From the NCBI GenBank assembly GCA_910586245.1, contig CAJUFY010000001.1, forward strand, positions 248,001 through 312,000: a DNA stretch of 64,000 nt. Direction: 5' to 3'. Made by a program: the position numbers and the translations under genes. The stretch comes from an uncultured Christensenella sp. GTDB taxonomy: Bacteria; Bacillota; Clostridia; Christensenellales; Borkfalkiaceae. Below, piece by piece: positions 16,004 to 24,761 of the stretch. Within the stretch, counting starts at the first letter, position 1, and each line of letters opens with the position of its first letter. The notes under the pieces were generated by a model. The model did not search any database and was not told where the DNA came from. It saw nothing but the letters and a program-made list of their open reading frames with translations.

Positions 16004-18352
16004 TTACTGCAACGTCACGACGGTTACGCCCGCTTCGCCCTCACCGTATTTTCCGGAACGGAAGGATTGCACTCGCGCGTGCTTTTTCAAACATTCCTGT
16101 ACGGCAGCGCGCAGTTTCCCCGTGCCGAATCCGTGTACGATTCGCACTTCCGAAAGGTTGGAAAGCAGCGCGGCGTCGAGAAACTGTTCCAGTTCGGGAA
16201 TCGCTTCCGCCGTGGTCTTACCGATCAGATTACACTCCCGCGGGAGCACGGGTTTTTGCGCAAGATTCCGTACGACGGTCACCTTTTCGGTTTTCTTTTC
16301 CCGATTCGCCGCGGGATACAGATCGGAAACTTCCGCTTTGACGCGCAGCGCGCCCGCCTGCACCTCGGCTTTTGAGGCGTTCTTTTTGTAAGATATCACC
16401 ACGCCTTCGGCGTTCATGCTGCCCACGATCACGCGGTCGCCCGCTTTGAGTGTTTCGGGCGACACGGGAAGAGCGCGCAGTTTCACTTCCTCCCGTTCGG
16501 GCGCTGCGCGCATCCGGTTCTTTAACGTGCGTGCGCGGATCAGATCCCCTTCCGTGAGCGTTTCCCGTTTAAAAATCCCCTCGATCTCTTCGAGCAGCTC
16601 CTCGGCGCGGGCAGCGCGCTCGTTCACGATGCGGCGTGCTTCCGCTTTGGAGCCGGCAAGGAATTTTTCCCGCTCGGCGGCGAATTTGTTCTCGTCGCGT
16701 TCGAGTTCTTTCAGCCGCGCCTCCCAGTCCGCTTTGAGCGCGTTCGCTTCGGCAACCGCACGCTCGGCGAGAATGCGGCTCTGCTCGGCGGCGCGCATCG
16801 TCTTTTCGAATGCGCGCGCCCCCTCCGAAAGATATCCGCGCGCCGCTTCCACCGTTTCTTCGGGCAACCCCAAACGGGTGCAAATCGCAAGCGCGTTGGA
16901 AGAACCGGGCGCGCCGATCTTCAAACGGTAGAGCGGACGGTAATCGGCGGTATCGAATTCCATACAGCCGTTTTCCACGCCGTCCGTTTCGTAGGCAAAC
17001 TCTTTGAGCGAAGAATAGTGCGTCGTCACGATCCCCTTGCAACCCTTTTTCAGAAGCGAAGAGAGCACCGCGCGCGCAAGCGCCTGCCCCTCTTCGGGAT
17101 CGGTGCCGCCGCCAGGCTCGTCGATGAGCACGAAATCGTTCTTGCCCGCGGACTTTAAAATGTCGCGCAGATTCACGATGTGCGAAGAGAACGTCGAAAG
17201 GTTTTCTTCGATGGACTGGCTGTCGCCGATGTCGCAGTAAACGTTTTGAAATACGGCGAGGGCGGTTCCCTCGGCGGCGGGCACGAACAGCCCGCACGCG
17301 CACATCAGGCAGAACAACCCGCACATTTTGAGCGTAACCGTCTTGCCGCCCGTATTCGCACCGCTGATGACGAGGAATCCGTATTCCCCGCCCACTTTTA
17401 CCGAAACGGGCACGGCGGTCTTTTGATCGAGCAGAGGGTGCCGTCCCTTGATAATTTCTACCGCGCCCCGCCCGTTGATTTCGGGTTTGACGCAGTGCAG
17501 CCGATAACCGTATTCGGCGCGCGCATAGCAAGCGTCCGCTTCGGCAAGCAATTCTTCGTCCGTTTCGAGCGCTTCGCGCAGATTCCCGATCCCGCGGGAA
17601 AGCTCGGCGAGAATACGTTCTTCTTCCTCTTTTTCGTCCAGCGTGAGCGTGATGAGTTCGTTGTTCATTTCGAGCACTTCTTCCGGCTCGATGAACACCG
17701 TCGCGCCCGTCGCAGATCTGTCGTGCACGAATCCCTTGACGCTACGCTTGTATTCCGCTTTCACGGGAATCACGAACCGATCGCCGCGCACGGTGACGAT
17801 CCCGTCCTGCAAATACTTTTTCTCTTCGCCCGTAAGACAGGCTTGCAGACGCGCGCGGATCCGTTCGCCCAAAGCGCGGATTTCGCGGCGCAGATTCCAG
17901 AGTTTTTCGCTCGCGTGATCGGCGATTTCGCTGTCGCTTAAAATCTTGCGATGAACGTCCTCTTCTAAGCCTTCGTCAAAGACGAGCCGATCAACGAGCG
18001 ATCGGAACAGAAGGATTCTGTCGTCGGAAAGCGCGTGTACGGAGCGGTACAGCACGCGCGCCGAACGCAGCAACCGCGCGCAGGCGAGCAGTTCCCCGCA
18101 AGAAAGCGTCGCGCCCTTTTGCGCGCGTTCCGCCGTATCCCCGAGCGGAGGAAATTCTTCGATCCTGCCCGCGCCGAGTTCGAAAAGCAGACGCGTCGCC
18201 TCTTCGGTGGCGTTCAAAAGTTGCGCCGCGCTCGCAACGTCGCGCGCGGGAAGCGCGGAAAGCGCCTTTTCCCTGCCCTTTTCCAACACCGCGAAGGAAG
18301 AGACCGCCGTTAAAATTTTATCGAGTTCCAGCCGTGTTTCGTGCGTCTTCAT
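16004..18352 (-). CDS. mutS2: MutS2 ATPase/endonuclease
   Basis: A 782-residue MutS2 (RqcU). N-terminal clamp and core domains, Walker A SGANTGGKT near residue 330, Walker B VLIDEPGGGTDPEEG, a long KOW/coiled-coil region and a C-terminal Smr nuclease domain (VRIVHGFGTGKLR). Members suppress recombination and, in Bacillus, split collided ribosomes for quality control. The start overlaps the stop of the U32 gene by four bases (ATGA), making it the last gene of the uvrC operon. Confidence 0.95.
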   Translation of the reverse strand: MKTHETRLELDKILTAVSSFAVLEKGREKALSALPARDVASAAQLLNATEEATRLLFELGAGRIEEFPPLGDTAERAQKGATLSCGELLACARLLRSARVLYRSVHALSDDRILLFRSLVDRLVFDEGLEEDVHRKILSDSEIADHASEKLWNLRREIRALGERIRARLQACLTGEEKKYLQDGIVTVRGDRFVIPVKAEYKRSVKGFVHDRSATGATVFIEPEEVLEMNNELITLTLDEKEEEERILAELSRGIGNLREALETDEELLAEADACYARAEYGYRLHCVKPEINGRGAVEIIKGRHPLLDQKTAVPVSVKVGGEYGFLVISGANTGGKTVTLKMCGLFCLMCACGLFVPAAEGTALAVFQNVYCDIGDSQSIEENLSTFSSHIVNLRDILKSAGKNDFVLIDEPGGGTDPEEGQALARAVLSSLLKKGCKGIVTTHYSSLKEFAYETDGVENGCMEFDTADYRPLYRLKIGAPGSSNALAICTRLGLPEETVEAARGYLSEGARAFEKTMRAAEQSRILAERAVAEANALKADWEARLKELERDENKFAAEREKFLAGSKAEARRIVNERAARAEELLEEIEGIFKRETLTEGDLIRARTLKNRMRAAPEREEVKLRALPVSPETLKAGDRVIVGSMNAEGVVISYKKNASKAEVQAGALRVKAEVSDLYPAANREKKTEKVTVVRNLAQKPVLPRECNLIGKTTAEAIPELEQFLDAALLSNLSEVRIVHGFGTGKLRAAVQECLKKHARVQSFRSGKYGEGEAGVTVVTLQ

Positions 18353-20481
18353 AACATGCTCCTGTTCGCGTGCCCGCGCGTTGCGCCCGCGTTTTTAAGC
18401 GCTTCGGACGCAGAGGAATCTGCCAGACGGGAAACAATTCCCGCTTCCCCCGCAAGCGAAACGCAATTATAAACTTCGAAGCGGCACTTCCCGCCGATTT
18501 GATATCTTCTGAGCGGAAACTTTCTGCCGTCCTCGTCGGTCATCGCGTAAAATGCGCGTCGGTCGCAATCCGCGCAGGTTCGGGAAAACGGACAGTAACA
18601 AAGCTCCATCACTTTGATCGACCCCTCCGCCAGAACGAACGCGCCCTCCGCAGAAAGCGCCTGCTGTTCGCGCGAAGAAAGCTCGTGCGACAGCACGAAA
18701 TAATCCGCGCCCGCTTCGCACATTCCGTTTACGGCAACGCGGTTGGTCAGATTGCACCCCGCGCCCGCAAACAGCTTTTTGCCGTATTTCCGCGCAAGCG
18801 GAATTCCGTAATAGCCCTCGCAATACACGCCGTCGAACTGAGCGAGCGCGGGTGCGATTTCCGCCTCGTCCCGTTCCAAAAGCAGGGGCGGAAGATACAA
18901 AAACCGCTCTTTTCCGCAATTCGGCGCGTCGATCTTCGCATAGTCCGCGGGCTTGTAAATCACGATTTCGGCGGAAGAGCGTCCCCCGCAAATAATTTCT
19001 GCGGAACGCTTGCCCGCAGAGCGCGCAAGCACGGCGGCCTCGTAAGAAACGTTTCCGACCGGAGTCCGCGCGGGCGAGAGATATTCCGCAAGCGCCGCGT
19101 AAAAATTGCGCCGAAATTCGTTGAGCGCGGATTTCGGCAAAAACGCGTTCTGCGTTTCCGCCTCAACTGCGGGCGCAAAGGGAAGCCCGTCCGTCTTTTG
19201 AAAACATGCGCATATGCTCTCTTCCGAAAGCGGCGCGTTCACCGCCGCGGGAACGGGCGCATTTCCTTTAAAGACAAAGCCGCCGCAAACGGCTGCGGGG
19301 AGTTCGCCTGCAACGATGTGCACGCGTACGTCGATCTGCCGCAATTTTTCAAAGCGGAGCAACGCTTCCCCGCCCGCGGTATCCGTCGTGAGCCGCACTT
19401 CGTCCCCCGCCTGCAGCCTCGGCTTTGCGCCGAGAAAAAAACCGTCCTCCGCCGCGCTTTCGAGCGCTGCGCCGCCGACTTCCCGCCCGCCGCGCAGAAT
19501 TTTAAAACCGTCGCCGCGCTGCGCGCGGTAATCCGACTTGCAAAAATATTTACCGTTCCGCAAAGACACGGTTCCGACTTTTTCGCCGATATGCCCCTGC
19601 ACTTCGCGGGAAAGAAAATCCGATTGCTGCCCGAAGGCAAGCCCGCGCGTATAATCGCCGCGGTTGTACGCGCGCTTCAAATGCGAAAACGCTTCGTCCG
19701 ACGGCGCGCGGTCGACGAGCGTGCGATAGTACCGCACCGCCGCCGCAACGTATTCGGGACGGCGCAATCTGCCCTCGATTTTCAAGGAACAGACGCCCGC
19801 TGAAATCAATTCGTTCACGCGCTCTCCCGCGCACAAATCGGAAGTGGAAAGCGCGTAAGCAAAGTCTTCGCAACCCGCGCGGTCGACGGAATATTTTTTG
19901 CGGCAGGGCTGTTTGCAGCGTCCGCGGTTCCCGCTGTTGTTCCCCGCAAACGACGAAAAATAGCACTGTCCCGAAAAACACGTGCAGAGCGCCCCCTGTA
20001 CGAAAACTTCCGTTTCCATTTCGGCGGCGATTTTTTTGATTTCCGCAAGCGGCGTTTCGCGGGCAAGCACCACGCGCGAAAATCCGAAGTCTTTCGCAAG
20101 CTGCGCACCGTACAGATTGTTGCAGCCGCCCTGCGTGGAAAGGTGCAGAATCATTTCGGGACAGCGCTCTTTCAGTGCCTTCCCCAAAAAGAGATCCTGC
20201 ACGAGAATACCGTCCGCACCCGCGTTCCAGGCGGAAACCGCAGAAGAAAAGAATGCGGAAAGCTCCCCGTCCTTTACGAGGGTATTCAGACAAACGTAAA
20301 CCTTCGCGCCGAGAAGATGCGCAAAGGCCGTGACGTTTGCAAGCGACGGAGCGTCGAAATTATCCGCGCTCTCCCGTGCGGAAAATTCTTTGAGCCCCAG
20401 ATATACGGCGTCCGCGCCCGAAAGCAGCGCGGCGCGCGCCGATTGTAAGCTCCCCGCGGGAGCAAGGATTTCCGTTTTCAA
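18349..20481 (-). CDS. U32 family peptidase-like protein (RlhA-type)
   Basis: A 710-residue protein with an N-terminal U32 domain (ILAPAGSLQSARAALLSGADAVYLG, quoted to show the start) and a C-terminal DUF3656-like half. The Cys cluster around CFSGQCYFSS and GRCKQPCRKKY is the iron-sulfur site of the RlhA-like tRNA/rRNA hydroxylases; a real peptidase activity is doubtful for this branch. TTG start at 20481 after GGAAG. It overlaps mutS2 by four bases. Confidence 0.87.
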   Translation of the reverse strand: MKTEILAPAGSLQSARAALLSGADAVYLGLKEFSARESADNFDAPSLANVTAFAHLLGAKVYVCLNTLVKDGELSAFFSSAVSAWNAGADGILVQDLFLGKALKERCPEMILHLSTQGGCNNLYGAQLAKDFGFSRVVLARETPLAEIKKIAAEMETEVFVQGALCTCFSGQCYFSSFAGNNSGNRGRCKQPCRKKYSVDRAGCEDFAYALSTSDLCAGERVNELISAGVCSLKIEGRLRRPEYVAAAVRYYRTLVDRAPSDEAFSHLKRAYNRGDYTRGLAFGQQSDFLSREVQGHIGEKVGTVSLRNGKYFCKSDYRAQRGDGFKILRGGREVGGAALESAAEDGFFLGAKPRLQAGDEVRLTTDTAGGEALLRFEKLRQIDVRVHIVAGELPAAVCGGFVFKGNAPVPAAVNAPLSEESICACFQKTDGLPFAPAVEAETQNAFLPKSALNEFRRNFYAALAEYLSPARTPVGNVSYEAAVLARSAGKRSAEIICGGRSSAEIVIYKPADYAKIDAPNCGKERFLYLPPLLLERDEAEIAPALAQFDGVYCEGYYGIPLARKYGKKLFAGAGCNLTNRVAVNGMCEAGADYFVLSHELSSREQQALSAEGAFVLAEGSIKVMELCYCPFSRTCADCDRRAFYAMTDEDGRKFPLRRYQIGGKCRFEVYNCVSLAGEAGIVSRLADSSASEALKNAGATRGHANRSML

Positions 20482-20496
20482 AATAATTTCTTCCGT

Positions 20497-21423
20497 TTAT
20501 CTTCCGATCGTCCGCTGAATGAGTTCCTGCGCCGCGTCGTAGCCCATGCTCTTCAAACGCTGGTCGCGCGCGGCGACCTCGATGAGAATGGCAAGATTGC
20601 GCCCCGGGCTTACGGGCACGATGAGTTTGGGAACTTTTATGCCGAGAATTTCTTCGAAGTTGGATTCCCCGCCGATACGGTCGTACTCCTTATCCCGCCG
20701 CCAGTTTTCCATTTCGAATACGAGTTCGACCTGTTTTTCGGTGAGTACCGATCCCGAACCGTACATGTTTTTCACGTTGATAATGCCGATCCCGCGCAAT
20801 TCCATAAAATAGCGGATCCGTTCGGGCGCGGTGCCGATGAGTTCGTTTTCCACCCGTTTGATGAGCACGGAATCGTCGGCAACCAAACGGTGTCCGCGCT
20901 TGATCAGCTCCATCGCCGTTTCGCTCTTTCCCACGCCGCTGTTGCCAGTGAGCAGAATGCCCGCGCCGAACACGTCCATCAGAACGCCGTGCACCGTCGT
21001 GTCGGGCGCGAGCAGGCGGTTGAGATAAACGTAAATATCCGCCATGATCGAAGTGGTCACTTTGCTCGTGCGGAACAACGGCGTCCCCGATTTCCGCGCG
21101 CATTCCAAAAATTCGGGCAGCACGGGCAGATCGCGCGCAAAAATCACGCAGGGCACCGTGCCTCCCTCGAACAGAAAGCTGATGCGCGAAGCGCGCTCTT
21201 CCTCCGAAAAAGAGCGCATGTATTCGTGTTCGGCAAGCCCGATCAGCATAATGCGGTCGGCGTCGTACACGTTCGCAAATCCCGCAAGGCGCAGCCCCGG
21301 TCTGTCGACGCTGATGTTTTTCAGCGTTACCATGCCGCGCCCGGCGTGCAGAATTTCAAGATTAAGTTCGCTCGCAAATTTATCGAGCATCACCGTTTCC
21401 TTAGGCAGATTGTGTTCGTTCAT
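20497..21423 (-). CDS. hprK: HPr kinase/phosphorylase
   Basis: A 308-residue HprK. The P-loop GNSGVGKSETA lies near residue 155 and the HprK signature IGIINVKNMYG follows. It phosphorylates Ser46 of HPr and thus sets carbon catabolite repression with CcpA, which fits the many sugar genes in this window. I start at the ATG at 21423, which overlaps the HAD gene stop by one base (TGATG) with GGAGG just upstream; an earlier in-frame codon lies within that gene. Confidence 0.96.
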   Translation of the reverse strand: MNEHNLPKETVMLDKFASELNLEILHAGRGMVTLKNISVDRPGLRLAGFANVYDADRIMLIGLAEHEYMRSFSEEERASRISFLFEGGTVPCVIFARDLPVLPEFLECARKSGTPLFRTSKVTTSIMADIYVYLNRLLAPDTTVHGVLMDVFGAGILLTGNSGVGKSETAMELIKRGHRLVADDSVLIKRVENELIGTAPERIRYFMELRGIGIINVKNMYGSGSVLTEKQVELVFEMENWRRDKEYDRIGGESNFEEILGIKVPKLIVPVSPGRNLAILIEVAARDQRLKSMGYDAAQELIQRTIGR

Positions 21424-22238
21424 CACGCTTCCTCCGATGCATATTCCAGCGCTTCCGCAACGCCGTCGTCCGCGCACGCCGCCACGACGCGCGCATTCTC
21501 TTTCAGCCGTTCGTCCGCGTTGGCGACGGCAAACTTACCGCCGACCCGCGCGATCATCGGCAGATCGTTCAATTCGTCGCCGATGGCGGCGATCTTCGAA
21601 AGCGGAACGCCGTAATACTGCGAAATAAATTCCGCCGCGCAGCCCTTGTTCTGCCCCGCTGGCAGAATTTCCACCGCGAAGCGCGCCGAACGCGTCACGT
21701 AAAATTTTTCGCCCAACGACGTTTGCAGCGCAGCGCGCAACGCTTCGCAGCGTTCCGGTTCGATCATGCAAAGCACCTTCGTCACACGCAGCCGCTCCCG
21801 CGCGGCAAACGCCGAAAGCGGTTCCCCTTCGATCACCGTGCCTTGGACGCCGCAAAGCTTTTCGTAGCGCGCAAGCGGTTCGTCGCGCAGATTGCTGTAA
21901 AAACGATCCGGCGTATAACAGTGCACGTGCGCGGCAAGCGATTCCATCGCGGTCAGCGCGCGCACGGCGTCCTCCCGTTCGAAAGTGTTGCAGCACAAAA
22001 ATTCGCCCGTCGCGATATCCGCGATCGCCGCGCCCTGATACCCCGCCGCAAGCCCTTCGGTGATGCCCAGCTCGCTCATGCGGCGCAGAATGGAAGCGGG
22101 CATGCGCCCCGTTACGACGGCAAATATCCCGCCCGCCGCGCGGTAACGCGTAATTGCGTCTTTGTTCTTTTGCGAAACCGTTCCGTCCGCGCGCACGAGC
22201 GTGCCGTCGAAATCGGAAAGAAAAATCTGATATCTCAT
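21423..22238 (-). CDS. Cof-type HAD-IIB phosphatase
   Basis: A 271-residue haloacid dehalogenase hydrolase. Motif I DFDGTLV at residues 9-15, motif II VTGRMP, and the C-terminal IGDELNDLPMIARVG with the nucleophile-proximal Asp pair. The C2B cap marks the Cof branch, which acts on sugar phosphates or cofactor phosphates. Overlaps uvrC by four bases and hprK by one, so it is tightly coupled in the operon. The substrate is unknown. Confidence 0.9.
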   Translation of the reverse strand: MRYQIFLSDFDGTLVRADGTVSQKNKDAITRYRAAGGIFAVVTGRMPASILRRMSELGITEGLAAGYQGAAIADIATGEFLCCNTFEREDAVRALTAMESLAAHVHCYTPDRFYSNLRDEPLARYEKLCGVQGTVIEGEPLSAFAARERLRVTKVLCMIEPERCEALRAALQTSLGEKFYVTRSARFAVEILPAGQNKGCAAEFISQYYGVPLSKIAAIGDELNDLPMIARVGGKFAVANADERLKENARVVAACADDGVAEALEYASEEA

Positions 22239-24046
22239 AATCCTTCGAAAAACTCCCTGATCCGCGCCGCGAGTTCCTTGCCCACTCCTTCCGTACAGGC
22301 AAGTTCTTCCTCGCTCGCGCGCATGATTTTATCGATCGTACCGAACCGTTCGAGCAACGCTTTCCGCTTTTTCGCGCCGATCCCGCCGATCTCTTCGAGC
22401 ACGGAAGCGAGATTGCGTTTGGAATGCAAATTGCGGAAATAGGTAATCGCGAAGCGGTGCGCTTCGTCGCGGATGCGCTGCAACGTTTTTAACGCGTAAT
22501 CCCTGCGGTCGAGTTTCACGCTCTCGTCGCGATCCGTCGTGAACACCTCTTCCTCCCGTTTGGCAAGGGACGCGAGGTCGATTCCTTCTACGCCGAGTTC
22601 CCCGAAAATCTCCTGCACGGAGGAAAGCTGCCCCTTGCCGCCGTCGATGACGATGAGCTGCGGCTTTGCAAATCGCTCCTCTTCTTCCGTTCCCAGCTTC
22701 AAGAGCCTGCGCCGCAACACTTCCTGCAAGGATGCGAAATCGTTCGCGCCCTCCACCGTTTTGATCCGGAAACGGCGGTATTGCGTTTTATCCGCCTCTC
22801 CGTCCGTGAACACCACCATCGAACCGACTTTATCCACCCCGGAAATGTTGGAAATATCGTAACACTCCATGCGTTTGGGGTATTTCTTCAAACCGAGGAG
22901 CGTTTGCAGACGTTCGCACGCGCCCGTCGTCATATCGTTTTTGTGCTGAATGGCGGATACCGACTTTTCCAGATACTCTTCCGCATTGCCGACCGCCATA
23001 TCCAGAAGCTCGCGTTTGACGCCCAGCTTGGGGCGTGTGATCGTAAGATTGCGCCCCGTCTTGCGGAACGCGTAAATGCGGAACAGCTCGTCGTCGATTT
23101 CGCTTTCCAAAATCACTTCGTGCGGAATTTCGTGCGAAGCGTAGAACTGCGTCAGAAAGCTGAGCATTGCCTCGCCCGAATCGCCCGCGCCCGCTTCCAG
23201 CGTAAAATTGCGGCTGCCGCGCATGACGCCGCCCCGCGTTACCAACACGCTCAGCGAGGCGTAAAGCCCGTTCGTTGCAAGCGCCCAGACGTCGGCGTCC
23301 ACGTCTTTGGGCATGGAGGTAATTCTGCGCAGTCCGAGTTTTTTGAGCATTTCGGCTTTGTTGCGGTAATCGAGCGCAAGTTCGAACTGTTCTTCTTCGG
23401 CAAAGCGCGCCATCTTTTCCTTTAAAATGCGTTCCGCTTCCTCGTAGTTGCCCGAAAGGAAGGAAAGCACGCGCTCCACCCGCACGGCGTATTCTTCTTT
23501 GGCGCATGCGAGCGCGCACGGCGCAAGACATCTTCCCAGATGATAGTTCAGACAAGGTTTTTTGGGCTTTGCGCCGATCGCCACCGAACAGGTGCGGATA
23601 TTGTAAACCTTTGCCGCGATATCCACGATATCCTTGCAATTTACCCCGCCCATGAAAGGTCCGAAGTATCTGCCGTCCTTTTTGATGCGGCGGATAATCG
23701 AAATGCGCGGAAATTCCTCCCGCGTGTGCACTTTGATGTAAGGATACGTTTTATCGTCCTTGAGTAAAATGTTGTATTTGGGTTTGTATTTTTTAATGTA
23801 GGTATTTTCGAGCGCGAGCGCGTCCACCTCGCTGGGCGTTACGACGTACGCAAAATCGGCGATGCATTCCACCATCGCCTGCACTTTGCTCGGTTTTTCG
23901 CTCTTCTGAAAATACTGCCGCACGCGGTTTTTCAGCACGCGCGCCTTCCCCACGTAGATCACCGTACCGTCGCGGTCGAGCATGATATAGACGCCCGGGG
24001 AATCGGGCAATAATTTCAGTTTTTCTTTGAGTACGCTATCGCCCAT
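22235..24046 (-). CDS. uvrC: Excinuclease ABC subunit C
   Basis: A 603-residue UvrC, first gene of the uvrC-HAD-hprK-U32-mutS2 operon. GIY-YIG nuclease domain (PGVYIMLDRDGTVIYVGKA, about 13-31), UVR domain near residue 210, RNase H-like endonuclease region and C-terminal helix-hairpin-helix pair (EEIGGIGAKKRKALL). It makes both incisions in nucleotide excision repair. The ATG at 24046 matches the family N terminus. There is no Shine-Dalgarno sequence; instead a TATAAT lies exactly six bases upstream, which predicts a leaderless message. A GTG five codons earlier overlaps the -10 and is unlikely to be used. Confidence 0.95.
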   Translation of the reverse strand: MGDSVLKEKLKLLPDSPGVYIMLDRDGTVIYVGKARVLKNRVRQYFQKSEKPSKVQAMVECIADFAYVVTPSEVDALALENTYIKKYKPKYNILLKDDKTYPYIKVHTREEFPRISIIRRIKKDGRYFGPFMGGVNCKDIVDIAAKVYNIRTCSVAIGAKPKKPCLNYHLGRCLAPCALACAKEEYAVRVERVLSFLSGNYEEAERILKEKMARFAEEEQFELALDYRNKAEMLKKLGLRRITSMPKDVDADVWALATNGLYASLSVLVTRGGVMRGSRNFTLEAGAGDSGEAMLSFLTQFYASHEIPHEVILESEIDDELFRIYAFRKTGRNLTITRPKLGVKRELLDMAVGNAEEYLEKSVSAIQHKNDMTTGACERLQTLLGLKKYPKRMECYDISNISGVDKVGSMVVFTDGEADKTQYRRFRIKTVEGANDFASLQEVLRRRLLKLGTEEEERFAKPQLIVIDGGKGQLSSVQEIFGELGVEGIDLASLAKREEEVFTTDRDESVKLDRRDYALKTLQRIRDEAHRFAITYFRNLHSKRNLASVLEEIGGIGAKKRKALLERFGTIDKIMRASEEELACTEGVGKELAARIREFFEGL

Positions 24047-24052
24047 ACTATC

Positions 24053-24081
24053 ATTATACACGATTTACGGCGGTTTTTCAA
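24053..24081 (-). promoter_or_regulatory. Sigma-A promoter at the uvrC start codon
   Basis: TTGAAA (24076-24081), 17-base spacer, TATAAT (24053-24058). The expected transcription start is base 24046, the A of the uvrC ATG. Confidence 0.75.
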
Positions 24082-24121
24082 GGATTTCGAGGAAAATCTT
24101 TGGGAAGGCGGCGCAACCGTT

Positions 24122-24460
24122 TCAATATCCCAAAAATTCCACGCCTTTTAACAGCACGTCGTTTACGATCTCGTTGTACAGAGAATAAAAGATGATCTTC
24201 CCGTGACGGTCGGTGCGCACCATCCCCGCGTCCTTTAAAAAACGCAGCTGGTGAGACACCGTCGTTTGGTTCAGATCGAGCACGCGCGAGATGTCGGTCA
24301 CGCACATTTCGGAAATCGCGAGTGCCGATAGAATGCGCAAACGGGTTCCGTCCGAAAAAATAGAAAAAAAGCGCACGAGAGAAGTGAGGAGTTCCCCTTC
24401 GGGAACGTACCCTTCCACCATACTCTGCGTGCGCCTATCGAGCAATAACGTTTCTGCCAT
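24122..24460 (-). CDS. ArsR/SmtB-family winged-helix regulator
   Basis: A 112-residue regulator. Winged-helix core from about residue 28 (FSDGTRLRILSAL), recognition helix TTVSHQLRFLKDAGMV, and wing RHGKIIFYSL. The alpha-3 metal site, usually ELCVCDL, reads EMCVTDI with one Cys, so metal sensing there is doubtful. I start at the ATG at 24460 after GGGAGG; an upstream in-frame start would place the coding region over the operator. A palindrome in its promoter suggests autoregulation. It lies 91 bases after copA and before uvrC. Confidence 0.88.
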   Translation of the reverse strand: MAETLLLDRRTQSMVEGYVPEGELLTSLVRFFSIFSDGTRLRILSALAISEMCVTDISRVLDLNQTTVSHQLRFLKDAGMVRTDRHGKIIFYSLYNEIVNDVLLKGVEFLGY

Positions 24461-24487
24461 AAAAGCCTCCCTTCGGAATTTTATGAC

Positions 24488-24493
24488 AGTATA
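24488..24493 (-). promoter_or_regulatory. Candidate -10 of the ArsR-type regulator gene
   Basis: TATACT at 24488-24493, about 28 bases before the start codon, next to the palindrome at 24496-24515. No good -35 is visible. Confidence 0.4.
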
Positions 24494-24495
24494 GC

Positions 24496-24515
24496 ATATG
24501 CGCAGTTTCGCATAT
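24496..24515. promoter_or_regulatory. Palindromic operator of the ArsR-type regulator
   Basis: Perfect inverted repeat ATATGCG (24496-24502) - 6 bases - CGCATAT (24509-24515) placed two bases upstream of the TATACT. The ATAT/TG ends and spacing fit ArsR-family operators; repression by blocking polymerase is inferred. Confidence 0.6.
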
Positions 24516-24551
24516 TGCAAAACTTTGTCGCTTTGTGAAAGAACGAAAAGA

Positions 24552-24761
24552 TTACTCCGCTTTCTGCGCTTCGTAACCCGCTTCTTTGACTACGGATACG
24601 AGCATTTCGTCCGAAACGTCTCCGTTCAGCGTTACGTCGGCGCGCTTCTTTTTCAGATTCACGTCCGCGCGCTCCACGCCTTCCACCGCTTTCAGCGCGG
24701 ATTCCACGCGTTTGACGCAGTGCATACACATCATGCCCTCGATCTTTAAAGTCTTTTTCAT
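24552..24761 (-). CDS. copZ: Possible internal copZ start (copper chaperone) inside copA
   Basis: An in-frame ATG (Met738 of CopA) is preceded by AAAAGGAGG (24767-24775) with a 5-base spacer, one of the strongest ribosome binding sites in the window. Starting there gives a 69-residue protein, MKKTLKIEGMMCMHCVKRV at its N terminus, of exactly the size and fold of a CopZ chaperone (MxCxxC metal loop). It may be made both as a CopA tail and as a free chaperone that delivers Cu+ to CopA. That it is translated separately is an inference from the ribosome binding site. Confidence 0.55.
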   Translation of the reverse strand: MKKTLKIEGMMCMHCVKRVESALKAVEGVERADVNLKKKRADVTLNGDVSDEMLVSVVKEAGYEAQKAE

